The notes: generated by a model not told the origin, from the letters alone. 64,000 nt of DNA from Tenebrio molitor (GCF_963966145.1 NC_091047.1:1116001-1180000), one strand, 5' to 3'. Positions 46,133-59,208 are shown, numbered from the stretch's first letter. A program made the numbers and translations.

Positions 46133-47328
46133 GGCCATGGTTTGAGGGAAAGCTGAGCGCCCTCTCGCGACGAAAATTAGAGGTGTAGAATTAACCTAAA
46201 ATGTGAGGAACGGGCGAACTGGTGATAAAAAATGATTGAAGAAGCTGGGAGGAGTGGAGTGAGTGATGAGACATTAAATAACGAACATTTATTATTTTTT
46301 ACAATATAGTAGGACATAGTGAACCGTTCTGTAATAATTTGAAAAATCCGTTATCACACTGAATGTAAAATCGAAAAAGAAGCGAACAGTCTTTACACAC
46401 ACGAAGAGATAGATAGATAGATAGATAGAGAGAGAGAGCTAAATTCCACGTGATCGTGGAGACAATTTGGCAACTTTGTACAATGGAACAAAACGTGAAA
46501 AAAAGTACAAACGCCACTCGAACCTAAGTATACCAACTTAAATCTAGAGTTTATTTTATTAAAATAGACTTTATCATACAATAATGCACATAGAGGGGCA
46601 CAGATATGCGAAACTGGACGAATTTCGAGATACAACAACATGATCCGAAGCTGCGGCTCGATAATTACAGCGATTACTCAGCGATTAGGCTTCGACCGAT
46701 CAAAATTCGATTCTTAATTTCTTCCACGCGGAATGGAAGTTATCACAATCAGTAATACGGTGCCTCGCAGCGTTCAAACACTTGTAAATATGTACTTAAT
46801 TCTAGAGATAAATAGAGCAACATCACTAGAGATCTGAAGTAAGTATAGAAAGCTCGAGACCATGCAACTCTAACCTACAATTTCGTAAAAGTTGATTGAT
46901 TGATTGATCGAGTGCGATATGAAGATTGTGCATTGACAGGATCGGGCTTTGTAGTATCAAATGAGTCTTTGGTTTGGTGTTTGCTTTCCGTAATAATGAA
47001 ACAACTGAACCGGGAGTCGTCGGGCTATTGCGTCGTTTTACAAAAATATCATCGATCGTGTTGCCCCCTACCTACTACTTCCAATGAAATCACAGCGATG
47101 CGAAATTTCCCTTAAAAAACGATCATGATTAATATTATCAGAATTGAGAGACTGATGCACGATTTTGTTTTCATTGTTGCAGTCACGCGCTACCAAATCG
47201 ACAACAATATTGGTGTCACAATAATCTAACATTAAATTTGACCCTAATAGTAATTTTTTTATAAACTCCTGAAACTTGTGCTAACATGATAAATTGGCAT
47301 CTCGTCGCGGCGCTCCTCCCAATCGCGT
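46133..47328. other. Intergenic, calbindin 3' flank
   Basis: Mostly the 3' flank, and probably a long 3' UTR, of the minus-strand calbindin gene. A GATA/GA microsatellite lies at 46405-46438. No gene recognised. Confidence 0.4.
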
Positions 47329-49628
47329 CTATGCCGACGCCTCCTCCTCCTGATTATGTTTGGCGATCGCCAGCAGGATCATCGTCAACTCCTTCTTGTT
47401 GATCTTGCCGTCTTGGTTGTAGTCGACGCCTCGCAGGATCGTCTCCTCGAAATCGAGCAAGTCCTGAGCGTCGTAATCCTGCAACAAGCGAAATTCGCAA
47501 CGGAACCAAATCCCACCCCGGCGACCAACCTTCTTGACCAGCTCCAGCAGGTCCTTCAGGAAGCCGCGCAGCTCCTCGTTCTCTATTGTACCGTTATTGT
47601 CCTGAAAACGGAACCACCACATTAGCGAATTCTCGAGCAGCGCCCAAACATCGCCAAACCAGTAGAGCCTCTTAAATAGTTGGTCGGCGCTCGGGCGCTA
47701 GTGAGATGCAAAAACAGGCGCCAAATTTGAATTCGATCTACTGTTTTGGAGATTTTGCGCGAAATGTGTAGCGATTTCGACGGTAAAGTGACTCACCCTG
47801 TCGTACAAAGCGAAAACTCTCTCGATGTCATCCTTGGTGAGCTTGGTGGCTCCCTAAAGTAGCACAGAATGAGATAAATTCGGCGTAAACGGAGACGCAA
47901 CAGTAAATATGTTGTATGTACTCCTGTGATATGTATGTTGTCGGAGAGGATGATAGGTGGAAGAGATGCGAGAGAGAGAGAGAGAGGTCATGCACAAGCG
48001 TCGTCTACCTCTAACATGAAAGGTGTTTTGTTTACTTACTTCTATTCCTTCCTAGTTTAGCCACAAAGACAGACGAATAAAGCCATGCAAAAAGTTTATT
48101 CATTTGATTGTCTTTTATACGTTGAGTCGTTTAAAATTAGTCTAACGATTTACCACATTAACTGTCAAATTTAGACTTGATTTATTAGAGAGAGCTAGAC
48201 TAGTGCCACAATAGAATAGTGCAAAATAGAGAGACTCGTTCTCTTTTAACAGTGTCGAGTGTGTTGGATCGTACACTTATCCATTGCTCAAGTGTCGTTC
48301 ACACGAACTTTGTGTTTTGACACCATCTGGAAAAAAATGCGATCGGTACCTCACTCACCTTGAAGACCTGCCTGCAGAGAAAATTCTCTTTGACCGGGAG
48401 CAACCTGCAAAGAACACACCGATCAGACCGACACCCGCACCCCCAGGTCCCCATACTTGGCCATCTCCGAGAGCTGCAGCCGGCCGTCCTTGTTCGAGTC
48501 GAACACCTGGAGCTGCAAGAGACTCATCAACTTGCGAACGCTCTCCCGCCGGATACTTTACCATCGTGTCGGTGTACTCGATCAGCTTGTCCTCGGACAC
48601 GTCGTTGATCTTCTTCGCCTCCTTCAGCAGGTCCCTGAGAAAGTTCTGAGAGATGTGATTAGTGGTAGCGTGTCGGTCGCCGAGCTCCTTACCTTGAGCT
48701 CGTCGGCCTCGATGTAACCGCTGCCGTCGGTGTCGTACTCGCGCCAGATCTGCAACAGAGCGATCAGACCCCAAGCGCGACCCGCCGAAGGTTACCTTCA
48801 TGAACTCCACGCTGGATTCCAGCGGGTTGTCGAAGCGGAAGAGCAGCAGGAAGTTCTCTTCCATCGGCAGCAGCTGGGCCAGCTGTAACGACACGCTTAA
48901 AACGTGGGGACTCCTCCGGGGGACTCACCTCGCGGATGTCGATCTTGCCGTCCTGGTTGTCGTCGTAGGCCTCCATGAAGCACGCCTTCAGCTCCACCAG
49001 CATGTCGTCGGACACGGCCTACGCAAGAAACGGTCACGAGACCATCGCGGACTTGGGGGTACTACTCACTTCCGGACCCACGTCGGTGGCGTTGGCGCTC
49101 GACACAAACTCCCTCAAGAACCCGTCCAACTCCGTCCCCTCGATGTAGCCGTTGCCTGAAATGGGTCAGAGAACGTCTCAAGAGCCGCGCCAATTAGTGT
49201 GAAAGGTGAAATATTGGTCGAGGCGCATTCTTTGCGTTTTTCTATCGGTGAGATCACTTTCACCGCAAATCCACACCGGTTTCTACTGGTTACGCGAGAC
49301 AACTCGCGATCCCAACAAGGGAACATTCGCCCCCAGAGGGTGGCACAACCCGTCGCGGTCGGGAAACTTCCCTCGACAATATTTCAGGCGAAGGATAATC
49401 TCCGCCAGGATTAAATCTCGGGTCGCGTCCACTTCTGCCACAACGAGCCAGGGACAAAACAACTCCCTACTCACCGTCCTTGTCGTAGTGACTCCAGACT
49501 TCCATAAACTGATTTGCCGAAAGTTTCTTGAGTTCGCGGGAATGGGGGTCGCGATATTGCCTCATGAAGTTTGTTGCTTTTTCCAAGTTGAGCCGTTTGC
49601 TGTTAATCTGATCCGCCTGGGCCGTCAT
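47329..49628 (-). CDS. Cbp53E: Calbindin-32/Cbp53E-like six-EF-hand protein
   Basis: Eleven coding exons (complement): 49475..49628, 49070..49155, 48929..49018, 48796..48882, 48693..48749, 48562..48645, 48457..48512, 48359..48404, 47797..47853, 47530..47601, 47329..47478; 939 nt, 312 aa, almost the length of Drosophila Cbp53E (310). EF-hand loops seen: DKDGNGYIEGTE, DDNQDGKIDIRE, DTDGSGYIEADE, DSNKDGRLQLSE, DRDNNGTIENEE and DYNQDGKINKKE. The family buffers calcium in neurons and muscle and is related to vertebrate calbindin and calretinin. All six loops look competent for calcium; the last one is canonical here. Exons are short and GC-rich against AT-rich flanks. The ATG sits 2 nt after an acceptor (ATCGCAG), so a non-coding first exon further upstream (49.7-50.5 kb) is likely. 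Confidence 0.93.
47854..48358. other. Calbindin intron 8, 505 bp
   Basis: Longest intron of the gene; includes a GA microsatellite (about 47968-47987). No extra exon needed for frame. Confidence 0.5.
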
Positions 49629-50557
49629 CTCTGCGATAATTCTGAGAAGAGAAAACAAGATTAGTGCTCCTGAGCCGATTTGGCGACGCCCACGCGCGAT
49701 ACTCTCCAAGTTTTTGTTGGCTCATCAAGCGAAATAGAAATCGGGTGGTAAATAACCATCAGACGGGATTACGTAAGCAATTTCTTCAAATTGGAATGGA
49801 ATAGTTCGCTAATGGTGAATTTCGCGGTAACGTTGCGGCAGAGAATTCCTCTTAGTGGAATAATTATGGGACGTACGTCACGCGCGGGCGATCCGCACCC
49901 GCTCTCGATTCGATTTTCGCGGCACTTCCGCTTTATGTAGTCGGGCGGAAGTGCGACGCCGGTGAGATGCAAGGGCGCGCCAAATTCAAACCGGGAAACT
50001 TTAAATTTAGCATCGCCCTTTGCGAAAAAACTTGGTTCAATTCTGCAAGAGTTTACGGCACAGTTTGGAACGGTTTACGGTTGTTTAGCCCCCCCGGCCG
50101 CCTCGCAATCGATAAACAGACGCGGATGTGTGTTTTAGGGCAGGGTAAACGTTGCACAAGCCCCGAATCTTATCTGTTCCCGTCCAAAATAAAAGTGTTA
50201 CGCCTTAATTTTTTGCGTCGACATGTCGCGCTTTCTACGACCGGTGCAGAATTAGCGATTTTGTGTTTGATTTATGAAAGCGATCGTTGCGAAATTCCAG
50301 GAGTCGCGGTTCCCGGAGCGCGGGGATTAACCGGCGGCACGTGATCGATTTGCATAAAAATGCACTCAGGTTCGAGGACGCGTCCGGAAGCGCCGAATTT
50401 CCGGGCGGAGGAGGCCCCATTTGCGCCCAGTTCCGTCCGTAAACCTTCTCCATTGTGTCGAGTTTCTTCAATTGATCGATCACGCTTCGGTTATTGATAT
50501 TCTTTCGCACCGCTTGTAACCTTCACCTCGCCGCGACAAGACAAATGTGGTGCGGCA
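49629..50557. other. Calbindin upstream region
   Basis: Should hold the non-coding first exon and promoter of the minus-strand calbindin gene. GC is higher than in other intergenic DNA. No coding gene recognised; the 125-codon frame at 49967-50344 has no domain. Confidence 0.35.
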
Positions 50558-50564
50558 TATAAAA
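50558..50564 (+). promoter_or_regulatory. TATA box of the six-Cys OBP gene
   Basis: TATAAAA in GGCATATAAAAGAG, 46 bp before the ATG, so transcription likely starts near 50588 with a very short 5' UTR. Confidence 0.65.
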
Positions 50565-50603
50565 GAGATTTAGAAATTATTTTGAAGCATTTAGTCCGTC
50601 GCA

Positions 50604-51160
50604 ATGAAGGTGGTCGCAGCAGTCCTCCTGGTCGCGCTCGCCGGCCTCTCCGCGCAGCAGGTAATTGATTTTTTTCTCTTGGGTTGCGTCACGCTGCACC
50701 GATAATCATCGCGATTGTGATTTCGTTTTGCAACCGTCTAATGGCAACGACCGTTTCTCCGGCCCCGATATGTCAAAAGGTCATGCTTGTTTTGTCGCAG
50801 GATCCCGACGACCAGGCCAGAATCCAGAAGATCAAGAAGTACAGGGAGGAGTGCATCGCCGAGACCCAAGTGGACCCGGTGCTGATCGACCGCGCCGACA
50901 ACGGAGACTTCACCGACGACCCCAAACTGAAATGCTTCTCCAAGTGCTTCTACCAGAAGGCCGGGTTCGTCGCGGAGAACGGGGACCTCCTCCTGGACGT
51001 GATCAAAGCCAAGATTCCCAAGGAAACCGATCGGGAGAAGGCGCTAGGGATAATTGACAAGTGCAAGGACCTGAAAGGAGCCGATTCCTGCGAGACGGTG
51101 TATCTCGTGCACAAGTGCTACTTCGAGCGCTCCTATCTCGACAAGAAGGAGCAGAACTGA
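50604..51160 (+). CDS. Classic (six-Cys) odorant-binding protein
   Basis: Exons 50604..50660 and 50801..51160; 417 nt, 138 aa. Signal peptide MKVVAAVLLVALAGLSAQQ, then an all-helical OBP (PBP/GOBP family) with six cysteines: EEC, KLKCFSKCFY, DKCKDL, DSC and HKC. Spacing C1-26-C2-3-C3-38-C4-8-C5-8-C6 matches classic insect OBPs. Secreted carrier of small hydrophobic ligands in sensillum lymph or haemolymph. It heads the OBP cluster; all other members here lack C2 and C5. The mature part shares the FxDDPKLK and AGF..ENGD..DV blocks with them. Confidence 0.93.
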
Positions 51161-53440
51161 AGGAATAAGAGAAGAGGGTCCTGGGCGCCATGAGGGACCA
51201 CGTTTCGTTGTAGATTTTTTTAAATAGATTATTTTATAATTAATCCTTGTTTTTTCGTCACACCCCCAAATCACAAAAAACAAAATCGCTGTATTTAAAC
51301 GAGCCCGGAAGTGACGCGTTAGTGAGATGGAGTATCGGCGCCAGTTCCAAATTCAAGGTCCCCCCCACTAGATTTTTTCTTCCAAGCTGTTGCAACTAGT
51401 GTCGTAATGAGCTCATCTGAAGCAAAATGTCACGTTATGTAACTCGACAGATGCAAAATTATTGTCTGGATTGTTCTCTTCCTATTTGGCAAGAGATTTC
51501 TCTCATGTCTGTATTGAATCCGCTCGGAACCAATCAAGCTGACGTTTTTAGAATTAGTCGGCCATAAAGTCGCCCTAATTGGAACAAACGACACGACACC
51601 GGATGTCCAACAAGTGTTCACTCGAAAACTAGTTTTTCTTAGTTTCCGGACGAGTCGTCGGATAGGCAACCATTTATACGGGTGCGCGTATCTGCAGTGT
51701 AATAACCGGAGGAGCCGGCGGGTGCACAGGACCGGCCCGGATCGATTCAGAGCCCCCCCGGTTAATTTATCGAGGCGCAACAGATTTATTTCGGGCGCGA
51801 ACAAGATGATACCGGGCATCATCATTTCTTCCGCGTCTCCCTCGGCGTTGGCAGCGCTCCAATAAAGTTCCAGCGATGGCGGAGGGTATCACATCTGGCG
51901 GTTAGAGCTCTTTATCCGGTCATTTTATGGCGGAAGCGAAGAGGAACTGGCGGAAGGCCAGCCATGAATAATGATAACTCGTCTAATATCAATTTCGCCC
52001 CCGCGACTTCGCCCCAGATACAACTTCCAGGTGAGGTTGTTTCATTACAGCGACCACGATAAATCTAGGGGGTGGAGACGTGTCGCTCTCGCCACCCCTT
52101 GACTCGGGGGTGGATCCGGCAGAGTGGACTCGCTACCCGTTTTTAATTCCGCCTCTCCGAATTGCTCCTTTGTGGGGAATTTACGATTTCTTGCGCCGCC
52201 CCTGCTTATGGATATTTATGGAGGCAGAAAAATTCCGCCTCCGTAATGCGGCGCAATTACATCGCCCCGAGATCACTTAAAAGGGGTGAACGATTTTGGG
52301 TCGATCAAAAATTATCCGGCGGAGGCGGCGTTTTAATTGCCGTCGCGTCACTCTCCGAGGTATGGCTAATGTGCTTATGATTGTCGGTGGATTGCGCTCA
52401 TTCAGCCAGGATAATCCGGTGACAGATAATTACAACGCAAGCAAAGTTAATCTGGGACGTTGTTCCCGCTTCCTGGACAATAATAATGGGAACAATAAAA
52501 TCGTGACATGTCCACTTGTAGGATGTGAAATTACTAAAAAAATGTATGGCACCAGTGTGAATAGCACAAGTCCCGTGTTGGACCCTTGAGGACACTCCCA
52601 AATTGGAATGAAAGAATGAGGGAAATAATTCGCGGCTGCGAAGCAGGGTTATCATAAATGTTTCTTACGTCGTGGTTTTGTGATTTATGGTGTAAGGGTA
52701 GTAGATGAAATGGAGCACCCTCCGAAATGGGGTGGAATGATGAGTGGGCTCGTTCTGTCTTGGCAAGCAACAGTAAATACTTTTGATTTTAATAATATGC
52801 GACACTGTTTCCATTTGAAATTATTAAGCACCTCGAAGTCCCTTATTTTTAGGCAACCAAATATTCACCACTTTCATTTACTTTTGTGGTTTTGGGCGTC
52901 GAATTTCACAGCCAACTGCGATGCAAGAAACATTTATATAATCCTGAGTAATTAAGATTATTTTGGGATAGGTTTTGCCTTCGAGAAGATGCAGCTTGGC
53001 TCACCTTGCTCGGAAAGCATCTAGAATTTTAAACAAGTTGTAAATTGGTTGGAATTGTTTTAAGATCGCTTCTTTTATGTCGAGCTCGAGCCTCGCAAAT
53101 AATTAGATCTTCGCAGCCGGCCGGCCAATTAAGTCGAAATTAGCATTTGGAATAGAAAAAAATTGGAAGCGAAATTGGAGCGGCTTTTATATGATAATTT
53201 AATCGACACAAATTGGCAACACAAATAAAACGCTTCGGCGGAAGGAAAGTGGGTCGCCGTCAATTTTAATATCGTCCCTCGCTTCGCACCCTCGAGCATA
53301 ACTCACGTGCCCGAAGATCGGACAAACTGCACACCCCATTTTCGGGTGGCGCATCCCTTATCGATTTTCGCCGCGCAAAAAGAGAAACACCGTGAGTTCA
53401 CCCTACATTTTTATTCAACTAAAAACTCACTACAACAAAA
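51161..53440. other. Intergenic between OBP genes
   Basis: 2.3 kb, no gene recognised on either strand. GC-mixed with no clear TIR element. Frames up to 131 codons are featureless. Confidence 0.4.
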
Positions 53441-53884
53441 TCAAGCGAGGCTGACGTGCGTCGGGCTGTTCTCGTAGTAGCACTTGATGGTGTCGAAGGC
53501 CGTCTCCTGGGGGGTGGCCTTCTTCACGGCGCACTTCTCGATCAGCTTGTCGGTCGCGGCTTCGTCCTTCAGCTCTGCGTTCAGCTTCGTCTTGAGCACG
53601 TCCTTCTGGATGTCGCCGGCGTCGTTCTGGAAGCCGGCCTTCTTGCTGAAGCAGAAGAGGTGCTCCTTCAGCTTGGGGTCGTCGGCGAAGTCGCCCTTGC
53701 GCGCCTTGGAGATCAGCTCTTGGTCGACGCCGCTCTGCGCCGAGCACTCCTTGTGGTAGGCCTTGATCTTCTCCTTTTGTTCGTCGGTGAGGGCCTGGGA
53801 GAGACGGTCAGTCACGGCCTACGGCGGCGCTCTACTCACCTGGACGGCGACGACGGCGAAGACAAACACCACGAAGACTTTCAT
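53441..53884 (-). CDS. Minus-C odorant-binding protein
   Basis: Exons (complement) 53840..53884 and 53441..53794; 399 nt, 132 aa. Signal peptide MKVFVVFVFAVVAVQ, then ALTDEQKEKIKAYHKEC. Four cysteines only (KEC, LFCFSKK, EKCAVKK, IKCYYE): C2 and C5 of classic OBPs are absent, the minus-C subgroup that is expanded in beetles. Shared subgroup blocks: GDFADDPKLK, KAGFQNDAGDIQKDV, KKATPQETAFDTIKC. Its minus orientation is shared with two downstream members. Confidence 0.93.
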
Positions 53885-53937
53885 GTTTCTCTGGCTGGGT
53901 TCGAACGGGTTCTAACCGGCACTAGCACTAGGTGGGC

Positions 53938-53944
53938 TTTTATA
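53938..53944 (-). promoter_or_regulatory. TATA box of the minus-strand OBP at 53.4 kb
   Basis: Reverse strand TATAAAA (plus TTTTATA), 54-60 bp upstream of the ATG. Same spacing as in neighbouring OBP genes. Confidence 0.6.
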
Positions 53945-55050
53945 CGGATCGGACGGAAGATGCCCGTGAGCCGCGCAAGTTCAAGGATGGAGACGCCGGA
54001 GGCGCGATTTTTCGGAGGAAATCGCTCCAGCCTCCGGATAATTACCGCCGCCATTTGCATTCGGATTGCATAATCGCTTCCTGCGATTGTGCACTTAATT
54101 GCACACGCATTTTGCTAATTAATAACGCGCAAGGCGCGCTCGGGCGCTAAACGATGACTCACCTGCTGCGGGAGTTCCAAGGGGATCCGCGACGGTCCTC
54201 TCCAATCTGAAACAAAGCGAAGTGCAAGGTTACAAAGGAATTGTCGCTCGCTCGGTGGACTTTGCACCACTTCTTCGACAACAAATCATCTCTCAAGCGC
54301 TCATTTCAATAATTCGGAGATTAATCCTTGAGTTACGTAACGCAGAGTAGCGGATTGAATTGTAGATCAAGTTTTTGTAGAATTTTTTTCGTGGCAATTA
54401 ATTTTTATCCGCGCTTGTCGACGATCAAAGAACTTCACGTTTGGTGCTTTTCTTTGTCAGATTCGCTGAAAAATCGCGAGACCAGTCCCAGAGCCCAAGT
54501 AACCATGTCATGGTAACGCGAAGTTACGCTTGTACGATTTATGGTAATTTTCCTGTGTAAACAACCCAACTCCATAAATTAATTTGCGAAAGAAGAAATT
54601 AACATAGAAATATAAATTCTGCATTTGCACACACCGCTGGAACTCTTTGGGGACACGTGCCAGACGCCATCTTTGCGTTGGGACAAATCTGGCAAAATTT
54701 ACCGAAATGTCCCCAAAACGTCGAAAACAAGTTCACGTTTTGGCCGCTGGCGCTGCTGTCATTTCAAACCAAACAAATCGTGACATTTTGAGATCAATTG
54801 AGAAAGAGATGTCACATCTTGCGAAATCTATGACAAATCGAAATGTTAAACTTATAAAAAGTTCTCATCAATTTTGTAATCTTGACAGTTGCAAATTTAA
54901 CAAGCGCCGGTAGCTAGACCGAGAACTAGTTCACAAGCGGGATCCTATACTTCGTTTACTTCGGCCGTAGAGTATTAAAATCACGTGACAAGACAAGACA
55001 GAGGGCGGAAACAAAGTTCGGTGAAACGTTCGGTGCTCAATACAATCATA
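53945..55050. other. Intergenic
   Basis: No supported gene. An 88-codon plus frame (54647-54913) with a basic product has no known domain; left uncalled. Confidence 0.35.
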
Positions 55051-55518
55051 CAGGGTGTTTCAAAATTCGCGAAATCCGAATTCAGAACGTTGATCACTTC
55101 AGTAGTCCAAATATGGAAATAAAAAAAAAATCGGGACTCCCCCCACAAAGATAAATTGGTCTGAAGGTGCACTCTTTGAACTGCGTTTTTTTCAAATGCA
55201 GGCTGAAAAGTTCAGTGTTTATTGTTATTTGTGGTGTAGATGATTGTGGGAAATAATAACGTAAAACAATTTTTTGAAGAATATGTAGCTTTACTTTGGA
55301 GTAACAAAATCTTAAATTTTTGTAATTTTTCTTAAAAATGGAACGGCAACGTAGCTAGAATAATATTTTGTCACTGCTGCTATGTAATGAACAAAGTTAA
55401 AGTGCTTATATCTTCTTCAGGAAGAGCGAATTTTTTTTTTCTAAGTATTTTTCGAGCTCCACTGGGTCCTTCCCTACCACGCTCTGAATTCGGAATTCGC
55501 GAATTTTGAGACACTCTG
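55051..55518. mobile_element. TIR element, CAGGGTGTTTCAAAATTCGCG family
   Basis: 468 bp with imperfect TIRs of about 40 bp: CAGGGTGTTTCAAAATTCGCGAAATCCGAATTCAGAACG and the inverse (CTCTGAATTCGGAATTCGCGAATTTTGAGACACTCTG), flanked by TA. Non-coding. Confidence 0.85.
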
Positions 55519-58379
55519 TATATTATTTATTCAGTTGATTCAGTATAATCGAATTATTTCCAGTTGAAACGCGACCACAGACCACACAATTAATGAATCG
55601 AATTAATTACTGGCAAAGTTGTTATCCCCAATTTTTTTCTTGAGGCATTCTAGTGTAAACATTTAAAAAAAAAAAGTTTTAATGAATTTTTCTTGAAGAA
55701 TAAGTTTTGGAAAATGTGTCTTAAACTTTATCCGGAAATTCCCAAAATTGTAGAATTCATAATTGTTTTAAAAAAATGTTTATTGAAATGGTAGGCACGA
55801 AAAAATTTCAATATATTTTTTAGTTCTTGGTAACTTATTCGTTTATTTTTTTGAGATGAACAGAACTGTGGAAACATTCTATTCGCGGATGTACCTAATC
55901 GCTTATAATTTAATTCTAAGTAATTCAATTTGTTCGAAAAAATTTGTATATGTATTACATGAAAATCTTGATACATTTGTAAAGAAAAGATCTACAGTTT
56001 TATAATTGATCAAAATACCCGAAAGGAATAAAACATCCCCTCAACTGCCACTGCAGTTTGTTTCTTCGATCACTCGGAACGAGAGGCGGAGCCTCCAGCA
56101 GGCACTGCCCACTGTGCACGTGATTACTACACTCCTCCGGCGAACGCAGTATAGAAAAAATACTTTGCAATTTCCTCCACGTTTCGTTAACATTCCAAAT
56201 GCAACATTGCAACTTTTGCAGTTCTCGCTTGATTACATCCCTTGCTGACAAGGGTGGAAAACACAGTCTAGCACGGTTGTGACGAGAATTTGTAATTTCC
56301 GGATCCGTCGTACGCGCCGAACGATGCAAATAAAATAAATGCGAGACGGACTCCGCCGTGAAGATAAAAAATTGTATCGCAATGTCTTGCGAGCAGAAAC
56401 GTGACTGTCGTTGGGTTTGTCGGAAGTGATAACAATTTTTATTACGCGTACGACTAGCTGCAGTGCGCTGCATGTGCTGTGAGATAAAAAGAGTTGTTGT
56501 GGGCAGTGGCGTAGAGAATAAAATCAATTGAACCTGCAAGACATATTTGTCTCGAAAAATGAAATGTGAGAAGGTTACGCCACTGCTCAGGACGTCACCG
56601 TTTTTTCGTTTTTTAATTTATTTCAAGGCTAACGGGGAAATTCCAACCGCTGGAGACGCATTCTGCAATTTCCCTGTCAGGGTGCGTCAGCGAGTGACAT
56701 GTCTTGGTTTTGATAAATATTGGAAAGTGACCCCGATGTCGCATTTTTTAATAGACTAGATGCCAAGCCAGACAACTTGATAATAAAATGGAAAATATTA
56801 TTGTGAAGTCATGTTTTTTCCATTAGACGGATCGTAAAAACTTTACGGGTCATAAATTTTTGTATCAGTTTAATTTGGCGGAAGCTCGCTTTATTGTCAA
56901 AAAGCTGTTTCCTATTATAATAAACTTAATAAAGCACAACAGAAAACAAATCAACACATCCATCTGTAAAACAACAATCACTTGGTTCCGGACAACGAGT
57001 CACGGACACTTGTCCATTGCTGCCAACCCTGGAAATAATTATCAGAATCGGAACGTCTAAAAATGAACACATGATTTGTGGCAAAAATTTGCATTTGTCC
57101 CTAATGATAGTTTGCACTGGACGTAACAAGTGGAATAACAACAAAAACAAATACACAGATGTTAACGAGAAACACGGTTCAAGGTTCTCTTCTCTTTGCA
57201 TCTAGTCCTTTCTCTTTCACTTGTTAATGATCATTGTCTCGATAATTAAGCGCGTGGTTGGAAAAAATCAACCGGAAAGGATTAGGTCGCAAAACTTAAC
57301 GAACCACAATCTGAAACAGACCGTGCAATGGTGTCGACAATAAAAAAACGATAAATCAACGATGAATGAACAGAAACGCAATCGGTTCATGACAGTTGCG
57401 TCTAATGGTCCGGCCGATCAGGAAAACAACTGTACGAGAAAAATTTCAAAACAATTAGGTTGCGAGGTTTTCACTCATTATTGTTTACAAATTATCATTT
57501 ATGATTCTTCCTTCTTTGCATCCTTGCAGCTGGGGCATTATCCTGCTCCAATTAGGAGTATTCAAATAAGAACTCTGCAGTGTTGTGGACTTCGAGCGTC
57601 CCCCAAGCGTCAACCACAGGTCCATTCTTATTCCCGTTTTAATTAACATACAATTCACTTCAAGGAGTCAGACAAGTAATGGTAAACTCTTCGCTGCGAG
57701 TTGTATCTTACAATCAGGAATGACCCAAAGTCCTCACCCAATTCCATTCTTTTCCAAAAAAAATTGCCGTTTTGTTCTTGGAGATGGTGTCACCGTTTTA
57801 AAACCTAGAGGCTCTTCTTTAACTGTTAACTGTGTTAACATCTACTTGTTCGACATCCAATTACAACATACTTGTTCCGCAGGACCGTCAGAACCAGCCC
57901 GATCCTGCAAGTGAGCTTTAAATCGTGTTTACACCGGACAAAAGAGTCCTGCTGGTAATAGCTTCGCGTACAATGGGAGACCTTGCCTCGCAACATCGTT
58001 TGTTGAAAAAACCCTCTTTATGGAGTCCGTATTGACCCAACATTCCTCGATGATACCATCAATATTGACATTTGAAATGACAGCGCACGAGACCGTTAAT
58101 ATTTGATTGGGTGAATTTTTGATCGAGGACTCCGCACAAAGCCTTTTCAGCCCTTTTCAGCCTCGTCATATTTCATTTGCAGCGTTTTCGAATTTTACCG
58201 AACCGACAAAAACTTTCCTTTCTCCTCGGATCCGTCCACGAAATCCCTTCGGGCGAAAACCGTCAGTTAAACGTTGCAGTTAATCGCAAATACTCGACAT
58301 CTTATTAATTGTTCGTGTGTGCAAAGATGGCAGAAAAAAATCAACGGTGAAATCGAGTTTTTTGCACGCCAAAACCCAC
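55519..58379. other. Intergenic AT-rich DNA
   Basis: 2.9 kb without a supported gene. A 179-codon minus frame at 56000-56539 looks random (no domain, even composition). Nothing else recognised. Confidence 0.4.
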
Positions 58380-58386
58380 TATATAA
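58380..58386 (+). promoter_or_regulatory. TATA box of the OBP at 58.4 kb
   Basis: TATATAA, 34 bp before the ATG; unusually short distance, so the 5' UTR is a few nucleotides, or transcription starts close to the ATG. Confidence 0.55.
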
Positions 58387-58419
58387 GGCCTTTCCAAGTG
58401 ACAATGCACCAGTTCTAAG

Positions 58420-58869
58420 ATGAAGGTTTTCTTGGCAGTCTGCGCCCTCTCGTGCGTCCTCGCAGCCCAGGTGAGTCAACTGTTGGATTGGTAAACGGTA
58501 AAAAAAATCTCGCAGGCTTTGACCGACGACCAGAAGAAGAAACTCGAGGAGTACTCCAAGGACTGCCTGAAGGAGTCCAAAGTGGAGGAGGCGGTGCTGA
58601 AAGAGGCCGAGAAAGGGGTGTTTCTGGACGACCCCAAGTTGCAACTCCACGCGCTCTGCTTCTCGAAGAAGATCAAGATGCAGAATGAAAAGGGGGAGGT
58701 GCAGAAGGAACACGTCAAGGAGAAACTGAACTCGCAGATGAAGAGCAAGGAAGAAGTAGACAAGCTCCTCGAGACTTGTCTCGTCCAGAAGGAGACTCCA
58801 GAGGTCACAGCTTTCGAAAGCTTGAAGTGCTTCCAGAAGAATTTGCCTAAAGATGTTGTCATATTTTAA
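58420..58869 (+). CDS. Minus-C odorant-binding protein
   Basis: Exons 58420..58470 and 58516..58869; 405 nt, 134 aa, intron 45 nt after the signal peptide exon (MKVFLAVCALSCVLAAQ). Mature protein ALTDDQKKKLEEYSKDC..., four cysteines (KDC, ALCFSKK, ETCLVQK, LKCFQK), minus-C type. Very Lys/Glu-rich. Its 3' end plus flank is the source of the duplicated piece seen again at 60022-60420 and 62600-62770. Confidence 0.93.
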
Positions 58870-59208
58870 GAAGTAAATGTCTATTAAATACCTAGTGTTT
58901 TTACAAAACAATATTGTTATGATTCATTCAAGAGTTGGGTGTTGACTCACGTAGGAAATAATATTGTCGGAAAAAATTGTTACGTAAATCGATGCTGGAT
59001 CAGTGGCAACACTGGCATAGCAACAGTCTTCAAATATTTACAAACAAAATTAAATAACATCGAGAGATTTGTGCTGACGCCTTGTTAGATTTCCTTTCTT
59101 TTGTCGGAAAATAAATTCCATTAACCCAAGTTTATCATACATTGTTGCTTTGACTTATCTGCGCGAGGACTCTTTTTGAACTATGACCCCAAACCCGATA
59201 GTTCCACG
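58870..59208. repeat. OBP flank, copy 1 of a triplicated segment
   Basis: GTCTATTAAATA, ATGATTCATTCAAGA, TTGTCGGAAAAAA, CTGGCATAGCAACA and TTCAAATATTTACAAAC recur in the same order at 60120-60420, and partly at 62600-62765. It marks the left part of a duplicated unit (flank, + OBP, - OBP). Confidence 0.8.

Noticed and set aside
46403..46438. GATA/GA repeat considered as CRISPR-like or regulatory
   Set aside because: Simple microsatellite without spacers; no further significance seen.
54647..54913. 88-codon basic plus-strand frame
   Set aside because: No homology recognised and no promoter or splice support; too weak to call a gene.
56000..56539. 179-codon minus-strand frame
   Set aside because: No domain, no signal peptide, ordinary codon composition; probably chance.
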